64,000 bases of DNA from JAGQKC01 sp965223675 (GCA_965223675.1 OZ245013.1:4154001-4218000), one strand, 5' to 3'; positions 26,270 through 36,326 are shown, counted from the first letter of the stretch. Numbers and translations: made by a program. The notes: generated from the sequence alone by a model not told the origin.

Positions 26270-27187
26270 ATGGTCACGCCAAGCAAAAAGATCTGGATGG
26301 ATGGAACCTTCGTTGATTGGAACGAAGCCTCCGTTCATGTGTTAACGCATTCTCTCCACTATGGCCTCGCGGCGTTTGAGGGAATTCGCTGTTATCAAGG
26401 GCAGATGGGATCAGCAATTTTTCATTTGCAAGAACATGTGGATCGTCTGTTCGAATCGGCCCATATCACGATGATTCCCGTACCCTATTCAAAGAAAGAA
26501 GTCAGTGATGCCATCATTGAAACGGTACGTATTAATGACCTGAAGTCTTGCTACATCAGGCCTATCGTCTACATTGGCTACGGGGAAATGGGGCTTTATC
26601 CAGGTGAAAATCCTGTTCGTGTAGCTATCGCCGCCTGGCCCTGGGGCACCTATCTTGGAGAAGATGCTCTCTCAAAAGGGATCCGAGCCAAAATTTCTTC
26701 TTTTACACGTCATCACGTGAATGTTTCGATGACTCGCGCCAAGGTGTCTGGATACTATGTGAATTCCATTCTTGCTAAATGGGAGGCCAAAAAGTCTGGC
26801 TATGAAGAGTCAATTCTTCTTGATCCAGATGGTTATGTAGCTGAAGGGACTGGCGAAAATATCTTTATTGTCAGTAAAGGAATCCTCAAAACAACCCCTT
26901 TGACCTCCATCTTGGAAGGCATTACGAGAAATTCCATGCTTCAACTTGCCAAGGATAAGAAAATTCCCGTCCTTGAAGAACGGTTCACACGCGATGCGAT
27001 GTATGTGGCTGATGAAATATTTTTAACAGGCACAGCGGCTGAAATTACCCCAGTTCGCGAACTGGACGATCGAACGATTGGTGAGGGAAAGCCCGGTCCT
27101 ATCACGAGTACCTTACAAAAATCATTCTTTGATATTGTGAAAGGTAAAGATTCCGCCTATTCAAACTGGCTGACGCCTGTCGGCTAA
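26270..27187 (+). CDS. ilvE: Branched-chain amino acid aminotransferase
   Basis: PLP enzyme of fold type IV making leucine, isoleucine and valine from their keto acids. 305 residues, with 'HSLHYGLAAFEGIRCY' at the start, the Schiff-base lysine in 'TRAKVSGYYVNS' and 'EGTGENIFIV', 'GTAAEITPV' later. It is a lone gene on the plus strand with its own strong promoter. Confidence 0.94.
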   Translation: MVTPSKKIWMDGTFVDWNEASVHVLTHSLHYGLAAFEGIRCYQGQMGSAIFHLQEHVDRLFESAHITMIPVPYSKKEVSDAIIETVRINDLKSCYIRPIVYIGYGEMGLYPGENPVRVAIAAWPWGTYLGEDALSKGIRAKISSFTRHHVNVSMTRAKVSGYYVNSILAKWEAKKSGYEESILLDPDGYVAEGTGENIFIVSKGILKTTPLTSILEGITRNSMLQLAKDKKIPVLEERFTRDAMYVADEIFLTGTAAEITPVRELDDRTIGEGKPGPITSTLQKSFFDIVKGKDSAYSNWLTPVG

Positions 27188-27329
27188 TCCTTTCTTTTCT
27201 GCTGCTTGAAGATTTCAGCGCACATATCTGTAAACGAGATGCGCTTCACGCTTGTGTGCCGCAGCGCTACAGCGCGCAGGCACGAACGACGAGATACGTT
27301 TTACCCACCTACGAGATGCGATGAAGTTG

Positions 27330-27740
27330 TTATTCTTTCGTTGCTGGCTCGGGAGTTGGCTCTGAAGTTGCTTCGGCAGCTGGTTCAGAGGAAGCTTGAG
27401 CGGGTTCTGCCGTGGTTTCGGTCGAGGTCGTTGCTGGCGTTGTTTCAGCCTCTTTTGTTGACGTATCTTTCTGAGCAGGTGTCGACAAGTCAATGACTGT
27501 TGAGGCGGTATTTTCTCTTTTGGATAAGAGCGCTAGACTCAAGGAGCTCAGCATGAAGATGATCGCCGCACCAACAGTGACCTTGCTGAGAAAAGTGCCT
27601 GGGCCTCGGCTGCCAAAGACGGTCTGACTTGACCCTCCAAACGCCGCACCGATTTCTGCTCCTTTTCCAGCTTGCAGCAATATTGCGGCAATCATCAAGA
27701 AGCACACAATCAGGTGAATCACGACGGTTAGTGTATACAT
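27330..27740 (-). CDS. secG: Preprotein translocase subunit SecG
   Basis: 136 residues. Two membrane helices (about 3-23 and 53-72) joined by the conserved 'LLQAGKGAEIGAAFGGSS' loop. It assists SecYEG export. The C-terminal 55 residues are a proline-, alanine-, threonine- and glutamate-rich tail of low complexity. It lies 21 bases after tpiA, as often in bacteria. Confidence 0.94.
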   Translation of the reverse strand: MYTLTVVIHLIVCFLMIAAILLQAGKGAEIGAAFGGSSQTVFGSRGPGTFLSKVTVGAAIIFMLSSLSLALLSKRENTASTVIDLSTPAQKDTSTKEAETTPATTSTETTAEPAQASSEPAAEATSEPTPEPATKE

Positions 27741-27761
27741 AGTTTACCCGAGGAACCGAGA

Positions 27762-28526
27762 TTAACTACACGCACGTTGTGCAGAGTCGATAATCTTAGC
27801 AAATGATTCAGGATTGAGACAAGCTTTTCCTATCAACGCTCCGTTAATTTGTGGAGATTGAAAGAGACTCTCTGCATTATCCGGATTGACACTTCCCCCA
27901 TACAGAATACGAATGGTATTTCGGTCAATTCCCCATTTTTCTTCAATAACCTTACCAATATGCTTGTGAACCTCTGTGGCCTGTTCAACGGTGGCTGCCT
28001 TTCCCGTCCCGATGGCCCACACGGGTTCATAGGCAATCGTCACCCGTTTCATTTGTTCTGCAGTTATACAGTTCAATCCCTCGAGCAGTTGTTGTTCGAT
28101 CAATGAATTGGTCTTCCCTGCTTCGCGTACATCAAACCGTTCACCCACGCACAAGATGGGGGACAGATCATGAGTCAGCGCAGCATGAACTTTCTGGTTG
28201 ATCAGACTATTCTCTTCATGAAAATGTTGTCGTCGTTCAGAATGTCCAAGGATGACATACGTGCAGCCAAGATCCTTTAACATCAGGGGAGAGACCTCAC
28301 CAGTGAAAGCTCCTTCATTTTCCCAATAGACATTTTGAGCGGCAAGAGCAATTGAGGTTGCTCGTAATGCATCCTGGATCGATTGAAGCGCGGTAAAGGC
28401 TGGGGCCATCACCACTTCAACATCGAATGCCGGGTTGTACAATTTCAAGAAGTCTTGGACAAAGCGGCGGCCTTCCGTGGCCGTCTTGTACATTTTCCAA
28501 TTGCCGGTGATGAGAGGTGGATGCAT
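27762..28526 (-). CDS. tpiA: Triosephosphate isomerase
   Basis: 254 residues of a TIM barrel. Catalytic residues are in 'GNWKMYK' (lysine), 'GHSERR' (histidine) and 'AYEPVWAIGTG' (glutamate), with the phosphate loop 'YGGSVNPDN'. Interconverts dihydroxyacetone phosphate and glyceraldehyde 3-phosphate. Part of the gap-pgk-tpiA-secG unit. Confidence 0.97.
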   Translation of the reverse strand: MHPPLITGNWKMYKTATEGRRFVQDFLKLYNPAFDVEVVMAPAFTALQSIQDALRATSIALAAQNVYWENEGAFTGEVSPLMLKDLGCTYVILGHSERRQHFHEENSLINQKVHAALTHDLSPILCVGERFDVREAGKTNSLIEQQLLEGLNCITAEQMKRVTIAYEPVWAIGTGKAATVEQATEVHKHIGKVIEEKWGIDRNTIRILYGGSVNPDNAESLFQSPQINGALIGKACLNPESFAKIIDSAQRACS

Positions 28527-28577
28527 GTGCGTGTACTTGAGTGAGCGAGAATGAAGAGGTTAGAAAGTCATACGGAA

Positions 28578-29774
28578 CTAGGGTTGATTCGGTAAAGCCG
28601 CCAATCCAGGCATGTGGTCTCCCTCAAGCAGTTGTAACGCAGCTCCTCCACCTGTGGAGATAAACGCCATGCTGTCAGATTCCCCAGCTCGATGTACGGC
28701 AAGAGCGGTGTCGCCTCCTCCGACGACTGTTTTGGCATAGGCATTCGCAACGGCGTGAGCCATCGACAAGGTTCCGCGAGAAAACGCATCGCGTTCGAAC
28801 ACGCCCATAGGTCCATTCCACAAGATCGTTTTGGCATTTTCAACGGCTTCGCTAAAAAGTTTAACCGAAGCTGGACCGATGTCCATCCCGTACCACCCTT
28901 CAGGAATTTCTTGAATGGTCACAATTTTGGTCTCTGCTCCAGGATCAAGACTTGCTGCGACAACACAGTCCACGGGCAGGTAGAATTTCACTCCACGACT
29001 CAAGGCATGTTCTTGAATACCCTTTGCAAACTCCAACATATCTGGTTCGACCAAAGATTTTCCTATCTCATGGCCCATGGCCTTAATAAACGTGAAAGCC
29101 ATGCCTCCACCAATGATGACCTTATCCACGCGTTTGCCAAGGTTTTCAATGACGCCGATTTTTCCAGACACTTTCGCGCCACCCAGAATAGCAACAAATG
29201 GTCTCACCGGATTTTCCACTACGCCTTCAAGCGCTTCGACTTCACGTTTCATGAGGTACCCAGCAGCAGAAACTTTCATGAACTTGGTAATGCCAACTGT
29301 AGAGGCATGAGATCGATGGGCAGTCCCAAAAGCTTCATTGACGTAGACCTCACCAAGGGAGGCCAATTGCGAAGCAAATGTTTCGTCATTCTGTTCTTCT
29401 TCAACATGAAATCGAAGGTTCTCGAGAAGCAAGACATCCCCGGGTTTCATTTGATTCACTAACGACTGAACCTCTTCCCCTACGCAGTCATGCGCAAACA
29501 CAACAGGTTTGTCGAGAAGGCGCTGAAGTCGCTTGGCGACTGGAGCTAAACTCAATGTAGGGTTAGGTTGTCCCTTGGGACGCCCAAGGTGAGAACAGAG
29601 GATGACGCTGGCACCTTCATCAACAGCATGATTAATGGTTGGAAGTGCTGCGCGAATGCGTGAGTCGTCGGTGATCTGTCCTGTGTCATCGAGAGGGACA
29701 TTAAAGTCGACGCGTATGATGACTCGCTTGTTGCGGAGATCGATGTCATCAATCGTTTGTTTGGAAAGGTTCAT
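28578..29774 (-). CDS. pgk: Phosphoglycerate kinase
   Basis: 398 residues with 'IRVDFNVPLDD', 'LCSHLGRPKG', 'NEAFGTAHRSHAS', 'GGAKVSGKIGV' and 'NGPMGVFE', the full set of substrate and nucleotide motifs. The ATG has AAGGGG 4 bases upstream. It is separated from gap by 232 bases, which contain a GGAACC/GGTTCC hairpin. Confidence 0.97.
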   Translation of the reverse strand: MNLSKQTIDDIDLRNKRVIIRVDFNVPLDDTGQITDDSRIRAALPTINHAVDEGASVILCSHLGRPKGQPNPTLSLAPVAKRLQRLLDKPVVFAHDCVGEEVQSLVNQMKPGDVLLLENLRFHVEEEQNDETFASQLASLGEVYVNEAFGTAHRSHASTVGITKFMKVSAAGYLMKREVEALEGVVENPVRPFVAILGGAKVSGKIGVIENLGKRVDKVIIGGGMAFTFIKAMGHEIGKSLVEPDMLEFAKGIQEHALSRGVKFYLPVDCVVAASLDPGAETKIVTIQEIPEGWYGMDIGPASVKLFSEAVENAKTILWNGPMGVFERDAFSRGTLSMAHAVANAYAKTVVGGGDTALAVHRAGESDSMAFISTGGGAALQLLEGDHMPGLAALPNQP

Positions 29775-30006
29775 ACGACCCCTTTTTTCACGAAATCCTT
29801 ATCGCTAAGGTGGGGCAAGGAACCGAGGAAGGCAAGGTTCCCAATCAAGATTGTTGGGTGAGGAACCTGTCCACGGTAAGACGGATCTACTACGAATGTA
29901 CTGGGTTTGGCCAGATCTTCCAATCCTTTTCGTTGAATAGTGTGAACTATTCGCCTCAAACGATCTAAACATCTGACCTAAACCAGCTCATTCTCGCGAC
30001 GATCGC

Positions 30007-31014
30007 TTATCTCGGGCAGGCTCCTAAAAATTTCACTAAATCACGTAAGCGACAAGAATATCCCCACTCGTTGTCATACCACGCAAAGACTTTCACCATC
30101 CGTTTATCCATCACCGTCGTCAAGGGTGAATCAAGCGTGGCAGAGTAGGGGCTCCCGTTTAAATCCGACGAAACAATAGGAGCAGCGGAATAATCCAGGA
30201 TATTCTGTAATGGACCTTGTGCCATTTCTTGAAAGGCTTCATTTACAGCAGTGGTGTCGCAATCCGTTTCAACTTCCACCGCCAGGTCGATGAGAGAGAC
30301 GTTAGGTGTCGGAACACGAATGGCCACTCCGTCCATCTTCCCTTTTAATTCGGGTAGCACCAAATGCAGGGCTTTTGCCGCGCCAGTTGAGGTTGGAATC
30401 ATCGAAAGGCTTGCCGCCCGGGCTCGTCGTAAGTCTTTATGAGGGAGATCCAGAAGTTGTTGGTCGTTCGTGTAGGAATGGATCGTCGTCATAAAGCCAT
30501 GACGTATGCCAAATTTCTCGAGCAAAACTTTCGAGACAGGAGCAAGACAATTCGTCGTACAGGAAGCATTAGAAATAATATTGTGTTCGCGAGGATTGTA
30601 CTTTGATTCATTGACGCCGAGGACGATGGTCAAATCGGCATCTTTTGCCGGGGCCGAAATAACCACACGTTTGGCTCCAGCTGAGAGGTGTTGGCTGGCT
30701 CCTTCACGGTCGGTAAATCGACCAGTCGATTCAACCACGACATCGATATTATGTTGTTTCCACGGAAGTTCTTTGGGGTCGCGTTTCGCGAAAATCTCGA
30801 TTGATTGATTGTTGATGATCAGACGTTCTGGTTGGGCTTCTACTTGCCCGTGAAACCGGCCATGTACGGAGTCATAGGTTAAAAGGTGAGCGAGAGTTGT
30901 CGAATCTGTGAGGTCATTAATCGCAACAATCTGAATGTCAGAGTGATCGAGGCTCGCTCGAAGAAAATTTCGACCGATTCGGCCGAACCCATTTATCGCA
31001 ACACGAATAGCCAT
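30007..31014 (-). CDS. gap: Glyceraldehyde-3-phosphate dehydrogenase
   Basis: 335 residues. NAD(P) fold 'INGFGRIGRNFLRA', catalytic cysteine in 'SNASCTTNCLAP', histidine in 'TTIHSYTNDQ'. First gene of the glycolysis/gluconeogenesis run. The cofactor choice cannot be decided safely from the sequence. Confidence 0.97.
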   Translation of the reverse strand: MAIRVAINGFGRIGRNFLRASLDHSDIQIVAINDLTDSTTLAHLLTYDSVHGRFHGQVEAQPERLIINNQSIEIFAKRDPKELPWKQHNIDVVVESTGRFTDREGASQHLSAGAKRVVISAPAKDADLTIVLGVNESKYNPREHNIISNASCTTNCLAPVSKVLLEKFGIRHGFMTTIHSYTNDQQLLDLPHKDLRRARAASLSMIPTSTGAAKALHLVLPELKGKMDGVAIRVPTPNVSLIDLAVEVETDCDTTAVNEAFQEMAQGPLQNILDYSAAPIVSSDLNGSPYSATLDSPLTTVMDKRMVKVFAWYDNEWGYSCRLRDLVKFLGACPR

Positions 31015-31173
31015 AATTTGTTGATTAATTTAAGTTTTTTAATAGATTTGCATTAACTGTCTAATGTGTTTGGATGGTACTGACCGTGGTGACTTAAGTC
31101 AAGAAGTGCAAGGAATGAATTTCAAGAAAGCCTAATATTTTTACAAAGGTCGTTGACCGTGGCTCGTGTTGCA

Positions 31174-32154
31174 TTAAATTTTCATCGCTTCTTTGACGTC
31201 TTGCATCGTTTCTGTTGAGACAATCGAAGCCTTGCGTTGGCCATCATGAATAATGTCTTGCAGGTAACTGGGTTTGGCCGTCAATCCCGCACGGGCTTCC
31301 CATGAGGGGGATAGGCGTTCAACCATCACATCAGCGACGAGTTTCTTGCAGTCGATACATCCAATTGCTGCTGTTCGGCAGTCTTGATTGATCTGTTCTT
31401 GAACGGCAGGCGTGGAAAAAATTTTATGGAAATCATAGACCGGACACACATCGGGATTGCCTTTATCTGTTCTTCGAATTCGCGCTGGATCGGTCACCAT
31501 GGTTTTCAGTTTCTTGCGGACCTCATCCTCTGTGTCTGACAGATTAATCGTGTTGTGATAGCTCTTGCTCATTTTTCGACCATCGGTTCCCGTCACTTTT
31601 GGAAATTTCGTGAGATGTTCTTTAGGCTCAGGGAAAACCGGTTTGTACAAATTATTAAATCGTCTTGCTAATTCTCGCGTTAACTCCAGATGTGGGAGTT
31701 GGTCTTTGCCTACGGGGACATAGTCTGGTTTGTAGAGGAGAATATCGGCTGCTTGAAGGACAGGATACCCAAGAAACCCATATGTTGAGAGGTCCTTTTC
31801 TTTAATTTCTTCTTGTTTTTCTTTGTATGTCGGATTTCGTTCCAACCAGGGAATAGGAATGATCATAGAGAGAAGTAGGTGGAGAATAGCATGCTCAGGG
31901 ACCGTGGATTGGACAAACACCGTTGATCGCTGAGGGTCGATCCCTGCTGCGAGCCAATCAATCAAGAGGCCTTCAGTGTACTCTTTGATTCGGCTGGTAT
32001 CCGCATAATTGGTGGAAAGGGCATGCCAATCAGCCACAAAGAAAAAACATTCAAACTGATCTTGCAGCTCTTTCCAATTTTCAAGTGCCCCTAGAAGGTT
32101 TCCCAGATGGAGCCGCCCGCTGGGTTGCATGCCACTTAAGACTCGGTTCGACAC
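31174..32154 (-). CDS. trpS: Tryptophan-tRNA ligase
   Basis: 326 residues, class I synthetase with the HIGH-like 'PSGRLHLGNLLGAL' and 'GRKMSKSYHN' (KMSKS). Tryptophan-pocket 'YPVLQAADILLY' is present. It lies 30 bases after the site-2 protease gene and is probably co-transcribed with it. Confidence 0.96.
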   Translation of the reverse strand: MSNRVLSGMQPSGRLHLGNLLGALENWKELQDQFECFFFVADWHALSTNYADTSRIKEYTEGLLIDWLAAGIDPQRSTVFVQSTVPEHAILHLLLSMIIPIPWLERNPTYKEKQEEIKEKDLSTYGFLGYPVLQAADILLYKPDYVPVGKDQLPHLELTRELARRFNNLYKPVFPEPKEHLTKFPKVTGTDGRKMSKSYHNTINLSDTEDEVRKKLKTMVTDPARIRRTDKGNPDVCPVYDFHKIFSTPAVQEQINQDCRTAAIGCIDCKKLVADVMVERLSPSWEARAGLTAKPSYLQDIIHDGQRKASIVSTETMQDVKEAMKI

Positions 32155-32184
32155 GTCACTACTCCTTTAAAATTGTGAATATGA

Positions 32185-32907
32185 CTACAGGATTTCACTT
32201 GGGAGAACTGTCGCAGCCAAAACCTGAAACACTGATCCAATGATGGTACTAATGATATGTACATGCGGTTCGAGCATAATAATGCCTAGGATGACAAACA
32301 TGCCATAAGGTTCAAGGCGACTGAGCGTGATGGCCGATGGAGGTGGGAGAATGCTGGTCAAAATTCTGCCCCCATCGAGTGGCGGAACGGGAAGTAAGTT
32401 GAACACCATCAGAACGACATTGATCAAGATAGAAAATAGGCACATAGCCGCTAAAGGCAACAATATCATGCCTAGCAGATCGCTTCGAGATTCCAATCCT
32501 GGCTGAGGCGGCCAATTCTCTGCGATAGAGGGATCAATCATGAATATCAAGCTCAGCAGCAGTGCGCTGCCAATGGCTAAGGCAAGGTTCATCGCGGGAC
32601 CTGCGGCAGCGACAAAAGCCATGTCGCGGCGTGGGGTGTGTAAGCGTCTCACATCAATCGGTACGGGTTTCGCCCACCCAATTAAAAACCCTCCGGGCAT
32701 CAGAAAGCAGAGCAGCGGGACGATAATCGTTCCCATTGGATCAATATGGGCAAGGGGATTGATGGTGAGTCGACCAGCTAAACGTGCGGTTGGATCCCCA
32801 AAATAATTGGCGACCCATCCATGTGCGTATTCATGCAAGACGATGGCAAAAATGAGAGGGAGCGCGCGATACGAAATCGCATGAATAATTGGGGCAATCG
32901 CATCCAT
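32185..32907 (-). CDS. Site-2 protease family (M50) membrane protein
   Basis: 240 residues, about five to six membrane helices, zinc motif 'HEYAHG' (H-E-x-x-H) near residue 25 and the second-site 'LNLLPVPPLDGG' (NPDG-like, aspartate ligand) near residue 168. There is no PDZ domain, so this is the short YwhC/Rip-like group. The substrate is unknown. It starts 4 bases after the stop of the TPR/periplasmic-binding gene. Confidence 0.9.
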   Translation of the reverse strand: MDAIAPIIHAISYRALPLIFAIVLHEYAHGWVANYFGDPTARLAGRLTINPLAHIDPMGTIIVPLLCFLMPGGFLIGWAKPVPIDVRRLHTPRRDMAFVAAAGPAMNLALAIGSALLLSLIFMIDPSIAENWPPQPGLESRSDLLGMILLPLAAMCLFSILINVVLMVFNLLPVPPLDGGRILTSILPPPSAITLSRLEPYGMFVILGIIMLEPHVHIISTIIGSVFQVLAATVLPSEIL

Positions 32908-32911
32908 TGTA

Positions 32912-34843
32912 CTAGTTTATTTGAATGAATCGACCTTTATGGACTTGGAGTATATAGATCTTTCTGTTGAGGATGCCAGTGGAGCCGAAGGAGGCAAAAC
33001 TATTTAACGCAGCCAGATCGTGACGACGGATGAATTGTTCGCGGATATCTTTGCCAGACATGGCACCCTTCTGAATGGCATCAAGAATCAACCAAGCTGC
33101 ATCATAGGCTTGGACAGAAAACAGGGAAGGATCAGTTCCAAAGCGTTCACGGTAGCGTTGGACAAAAGCTTGAACCGATGGGTCAGGGCTTTCGAGAAAA
33201 AATCCATCGGTAAAGATGCCGTTTTCAATCCCATGTCTGGCCCAACGAAAGATTTCTGGATCATGCCAGCTGTTCGCGCCTAATAACGGCACGTTAATGT
33301 CGTAAAAGGCCAGCTGGGACGAAATCAATGCCAGATTGACCGGTTTCCCTGGGACAAACACCGCGTCAAAACCTGGAGTATAGATTGTTCGTGTTTTTTT
33401 CTTGGATATTTTTTCTTTCTCGGTTGTTCCATACTTACTAAGGTCCGTATCTTTTAGGCGAATAATCTGTTCGGCGATATCAGTCTCTTGCTCTGAATAA
33501 TTTTCGATGGCGATCAGTTCACCTCCAAAGTATTCGACAGCCTGTGTGAACAATTGACTCATTTCGCGTCCATACGCTGTGTGAGGGGCAATAATGCAGA
33601 AGCGCGTGTATCCACGTTGTGTCATCGCATAGTCGACGAGTTCTCGAACTTGCAACGCAGCCGTCAGCGCGGTGCTAAACCAGTAGGAGCCAAATCGGCG
33701 TACATCGAGGAGTGTGGCGGAGGGCGTGACCATTGGGATCTTATACTCATCAGCCAGGTGGGCGATGCTCTGAATTTCTCGAGATAATAATGGTCCGATT
33801 GCCGCAACCGGAGTAAAGTCATTCAGCACTTGTACAAATTCATAACGCAAAGAGCTTGTTGTGGCCGACGTGTCTTTGACAACAAGGCCAACGGACGTTA
33901 ATCCTAACTGTTGTTTTCCGTCTTCTAATGCGAGCCGAATGCCGTTCAACGAGTCTGTCCCAAACGTTTTGATTTTTCCAGAAAACGGCAAAAACGCAGC
34001 GATGACATGTCGATTGATTTTGATTTTATGCATGAAGGACTGTAGGAGGGCCATCGCGGTCTGGGCATAAGGATGTTGGGGGAAGTTTTTAAGAAATGTG
34101 CGAATATCACGTTCAGCTAAGACTTCATCCCCATGGGCCGTGTGGAGTTCGATCAACCGAATTGTCGCTAAATCCCCAGGATAACGAGTGGGATAGGCCT
34201 CTATAAGGTCTTGCAGAGAGGATTCATTCATCTGTTGAAGTATCAAGTCCTGAATGACGATCTTGAGTTCTGCGCCTTGCTCAGAATCAACCAAAGCGAT
34301 TTCATCTAATGCGGTTTTAATGGCGTCAACGTTCTGGCCTTGAGTGATATACGCCTCTCGCAGTTGACTGAGAGCTTCCTGTCGTAGGGCGGGGTCAGTG
34401 GAAAAGTCAAAGACTTGTCGAAGCACTGTCTGGGCTCGTTCGGGTTGTTCGAGTTTCAGGTAGAGTTGGCCAAGAAGGAGGCGCGTTTCATTGGCTAATG
34501 GCGACATCGGAAATTCATCTAACAATTGCTCCATGATCGAAGCCGCACTGGCCTCTTTGTTGGTGGTCCGTAAGATTGCGGCTTGAAGAAAATAGGCCTC
34601 TTGGAGAATAGATGGCGGTGGTTCCCTTTCAATTAAGGATTCGAGGGTCTCAAGTGCATCGTCGAACTCTTGAATTTCAAAGTTAGTTTTCGCTTTATCG
34701 AGGAGTGTTTGATTGGTATAGCTTTGTGTTTCAGCCACAAGGATTGGGGAAGGGAAATCGTACGTGTTCGCCCTGGCCGGCGCTGGTTGCCAGATTTCAC
34801 TGATGAGGAGCAGGCTAGAAAGAAGAAGAAAGGTAAAGCGCAT
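32912..34843 (-). CDS. Exported TPR plus periplasmic ligand-binding protein (LpoA/LivJ-like)
   Basis: 643 residues with a signal peptide ('LLLSSLLLISEIW', cleavage near 'ARA'), TPR-like helices (about 35-270) and a periplasmic-binding type I domain (about 285-640; 'VIAAFLPFSGKIKTFG', 'PVAAIGPLLSREIQSI', 'PMVTPSAT'). This TPR + type I arrangement resembles LpoA activators of penicillin-binding proteins and orphan branched-chain amino-acid receptors. No permease is near, which argues against transport. It is the first gene of a unit with the M50 protease and trpS. Confidence 0.8.
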   Translation of the reverse strand: MRFTFLLLSSLLLISEIWQPAPARANTYDFPSPILVAETQSYTNQTLLDKAKTNFEIQEFDDALETLESLIEREPPPSILQEAYFLQAAILRTTNKEASAASIMEQLLDEFPMSPLANETRLLLGQLYLKLEQPERAQTVLRQVFDFSTDPALRQEALSQLREAYITQGQNVDAIKTALDEIALVDSEQGAELKIVIQDLILQQMNESSLQDLIEAYPTRYPGDLATIRLIELHTAHGDEVLAERDIRTFLKNFPQHPYAQTAMALLQSFMHKIKINRHVIAAFLPFSGKIKTFGTDSLNGIRLALEDGKQQLGLTSVGLVVKDTSATTSSLRYEFVQVLNDFTPVAAIGPLLSREIQSIAHLADEYKIPMVTPSATLLDVRRFGSYWFSTALTAALQVRELVDYAMTQRGYTRFCIIAPHTAYGREMSQLFTQAVEYFGGELIAIENYSEQETDIAEQIIRLKDTDLSKYGTTEKEKISKKKTRTIYTPGFDAVFVPGKPVNLALISSQLAFYDINVPLLGANSWHDPEIFRWARHGIENGIFTDGFFLESPDPSVQAFVQRYRERFGTDPSLFSVQAYDAAWLILDAIQKGAMSGKDIREQFIRRHDLAALNSFASFGSTGILNRKIYILQVHKGRFIQIN

Positions 34844-35022
34844 TAAAAAGGAGAGAGTTGATTTGGGCTTGTGCTTTTATTGTGCAGAGAAAAAAGTCAG
34901 AGGAAAAATTTCCATACTTGTCTTCAGAGGGGTATCATTCTCACTATGTAATTAGTGTACCAAAAGAACGATCTTAGCGCTAATACAAGCCCCCGACGCA
35001 AACGATCATTTCAGAAGCTGCG

Positions 35023-35940
35023 ATGGATAAAAATATGGACACGGTTCTTGAAGAATATCTCACATCGTTGCGAATTGAGGGGGGATTGTCCTCCAACACG
35101 TTGGCTGCCTATCGAAGGGATCTGCGAAAGCTCAGAGACTTTCTTGCGGCGAAAGAGAAGAGCAATTTTCTCGATGTTTCTAAAGAAACGTTCCAAGAAT
35201 TTCTACGTTATCTGAGGGAACAGCGATTAGCTGCATCATCGGTTTCCCGCTGTTTAGCGGCTGTTCGCGGGCTATATCGATTTCTCGGTGTAGAAAATAC
35301 ACGGCCAGGATTGTTGACTCCACTTACCGGTTCACCCAAGCAGTGGTCGCGACTTCCCAAAGTGTTGAGTGAGACTGAAGTCACAAATCTTTTAGAACTC
35401 GCCTTACAACGAAGTCCCGAAGATTTGAGAGATGCTTCCATGGTGGAGTTGTTGTATGCCACAGGTCTTCGAGTTTCAGAGCTTGTTCATTTAGAGATCT
35501 CTCATGTGAATCGAGATGTCGGATATGTGCTGGCAACAGGAAAACGAGATAAACAACGAGTGGTGCCGCTCGGAGAGAAAGCCACTCAGCTTCTGACCGA
35601 CTATCTGAATCACGCCAGACCAAAGTTACTTAAAAAACGACTTTCTCAAGCGCTCTTTCCTACGCGGCTAGGCCAACCGTTTACTCGTCAAGGTTTTTGG
35701 AAAATGCTGAAGGCTCGCGCCAAGCGTGCAGGTATTAGCAAATCTATTTCACCCCACATGCTCCGTCATTCCTTCGCTACGCATCTTTTGGAGCACGGAG
35801 CCGATCTTCGATCGGTCCAAATGATGCTGGGCCATGCCAGCATCGCCACCACGCAGATCTACACCCACGTCGAACAAGCCCGCCTCAAACGCATTCATTC
35901 AGAACTCTTTCCACGGAAACAGAGGAAGCTCAAAGAGTGA
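35023..35940 (+). CDS. xerD: Tyrosine recombinase XerD
   Basis: 305 residues. SAM-like N-terminal domain (8-90) and catalytic domain with arginine in 'YATGLRVSELVHL', lysine in 'GKRDKQRVV', 'HMLRHSFATHLLEHG', 'LGHASIATTQIYTHV' (tyrosine nucleophile). Resolves chromosome dimers at dif together with XerC. 'RLPKVLSETEV' fits XerD rather than XerC. An alternative ATG lies four codons in. A short diverged copy of its 3' end lies 0.9 kb downstream, beyond the BrnTA pair. Confidence 0.93.
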   Translation: MDKNMDTVLEEYLTSLRIEGGLSSNTLAAYRRDLRKLRDFLAAKEKSNFLDVSKETFQEFLRYLREQRLAASSVSRCLAAVRGLYRFLGVENTRPGLLTPLTGSPKQWSRLPKVLSETEVTNLLELALQRSPEDLRDASMVELLYATGLRVSELVHLEISHVNRDVGYVLATGKRDKQRVVPLGEKATQLLTDYLNHARPKLLKKRLSQALFPTRLGQPFTRQGFWKMLKARAKRAGISKSISPHMLRHSFATHLLEHGADLRSVQMMLGHASIATTQIYTHVEQARLKRIHSELFPRKQRKLKE

Positions 35941-35981
35941 ACGTTAAGATCAATATACTTTTAATGATATTTGTACGTTAA

Positions 35982-36002
35982 TGTATATTATGATAATATA
36001 CA
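35982..36002. promoter_or_regulatory. Perfect palindrome, candidate BrnTA operator
   Basis: TGTATATTAT and ATAATATACA flank a single G and end directly at the brnT ATG. BrnA-type antitoxins repress their own operon, so this is a natural operator. It also replaces the ribosome-binding site. Confidence 0.7.
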
Positions 36003-36326
36003 ATGGTGATTGACTTTCGGAAGATTGATGGATTTGACTGGGACGCAGCAAATTCCCGAAAAAGTGAAGAAAAGCATGGCGTCACTCAGGTAGAAGCAGA
36101 GCAGGTCTTTTTTAATGTTCCAATTGTCTCCATGACAGATTTCAAGTATAGCGAAGAGGAATCGCGGTTTCACGTGCTTGGAAAAACTAATGGGGGACGT
36201 CAGCTCCATGTCACCTTCACACTAAGATATAAAGGACGAAAAATTCGCGTTATCTCTGCTAGGGAGATGCATCGGAAGGAACGGAGGATTTATGAAGAAA
36301 AAACTCAAAACCATCCCAAGATTTAA
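36003..36326 (+). CDS. brnT: BrnT family toxin
   Basis: 107 residues resembling BrnT, a RelE-fold ribonuclease that stops translation: 'FDWDAANSRKSEEKHGV', 'AEQVFFN', 'EEESRFHVLGKTNGGR', 'RVISAREMHRKERRIYE'. The arginine and histidine-rich end carries the active residues in this family. There is no Shine-Dalgarno sequence before the ATG; a palindrome sits there. The toxin gene precedes the antitoxin and overlaps it by 35 bases, the usual BrnTA order. Confidence 0.9.
   Translation: MVIDFRKIDGFDWDAANSRKSEEKHGVTQVEAEQVFFNVPIVSMTDFKYSEEESRFHVLGKTNGGRQLHVTFTLRYKGRKIRVISAREMHRKERRIYEEKTQNHPKI

Noticed and set aside
28692..29462. 256-codon plus-strand frame inside pgk
   Set aside because: Lies wholly antisense to phosphoglycerate kinase, which has every family motif; a long shadow.
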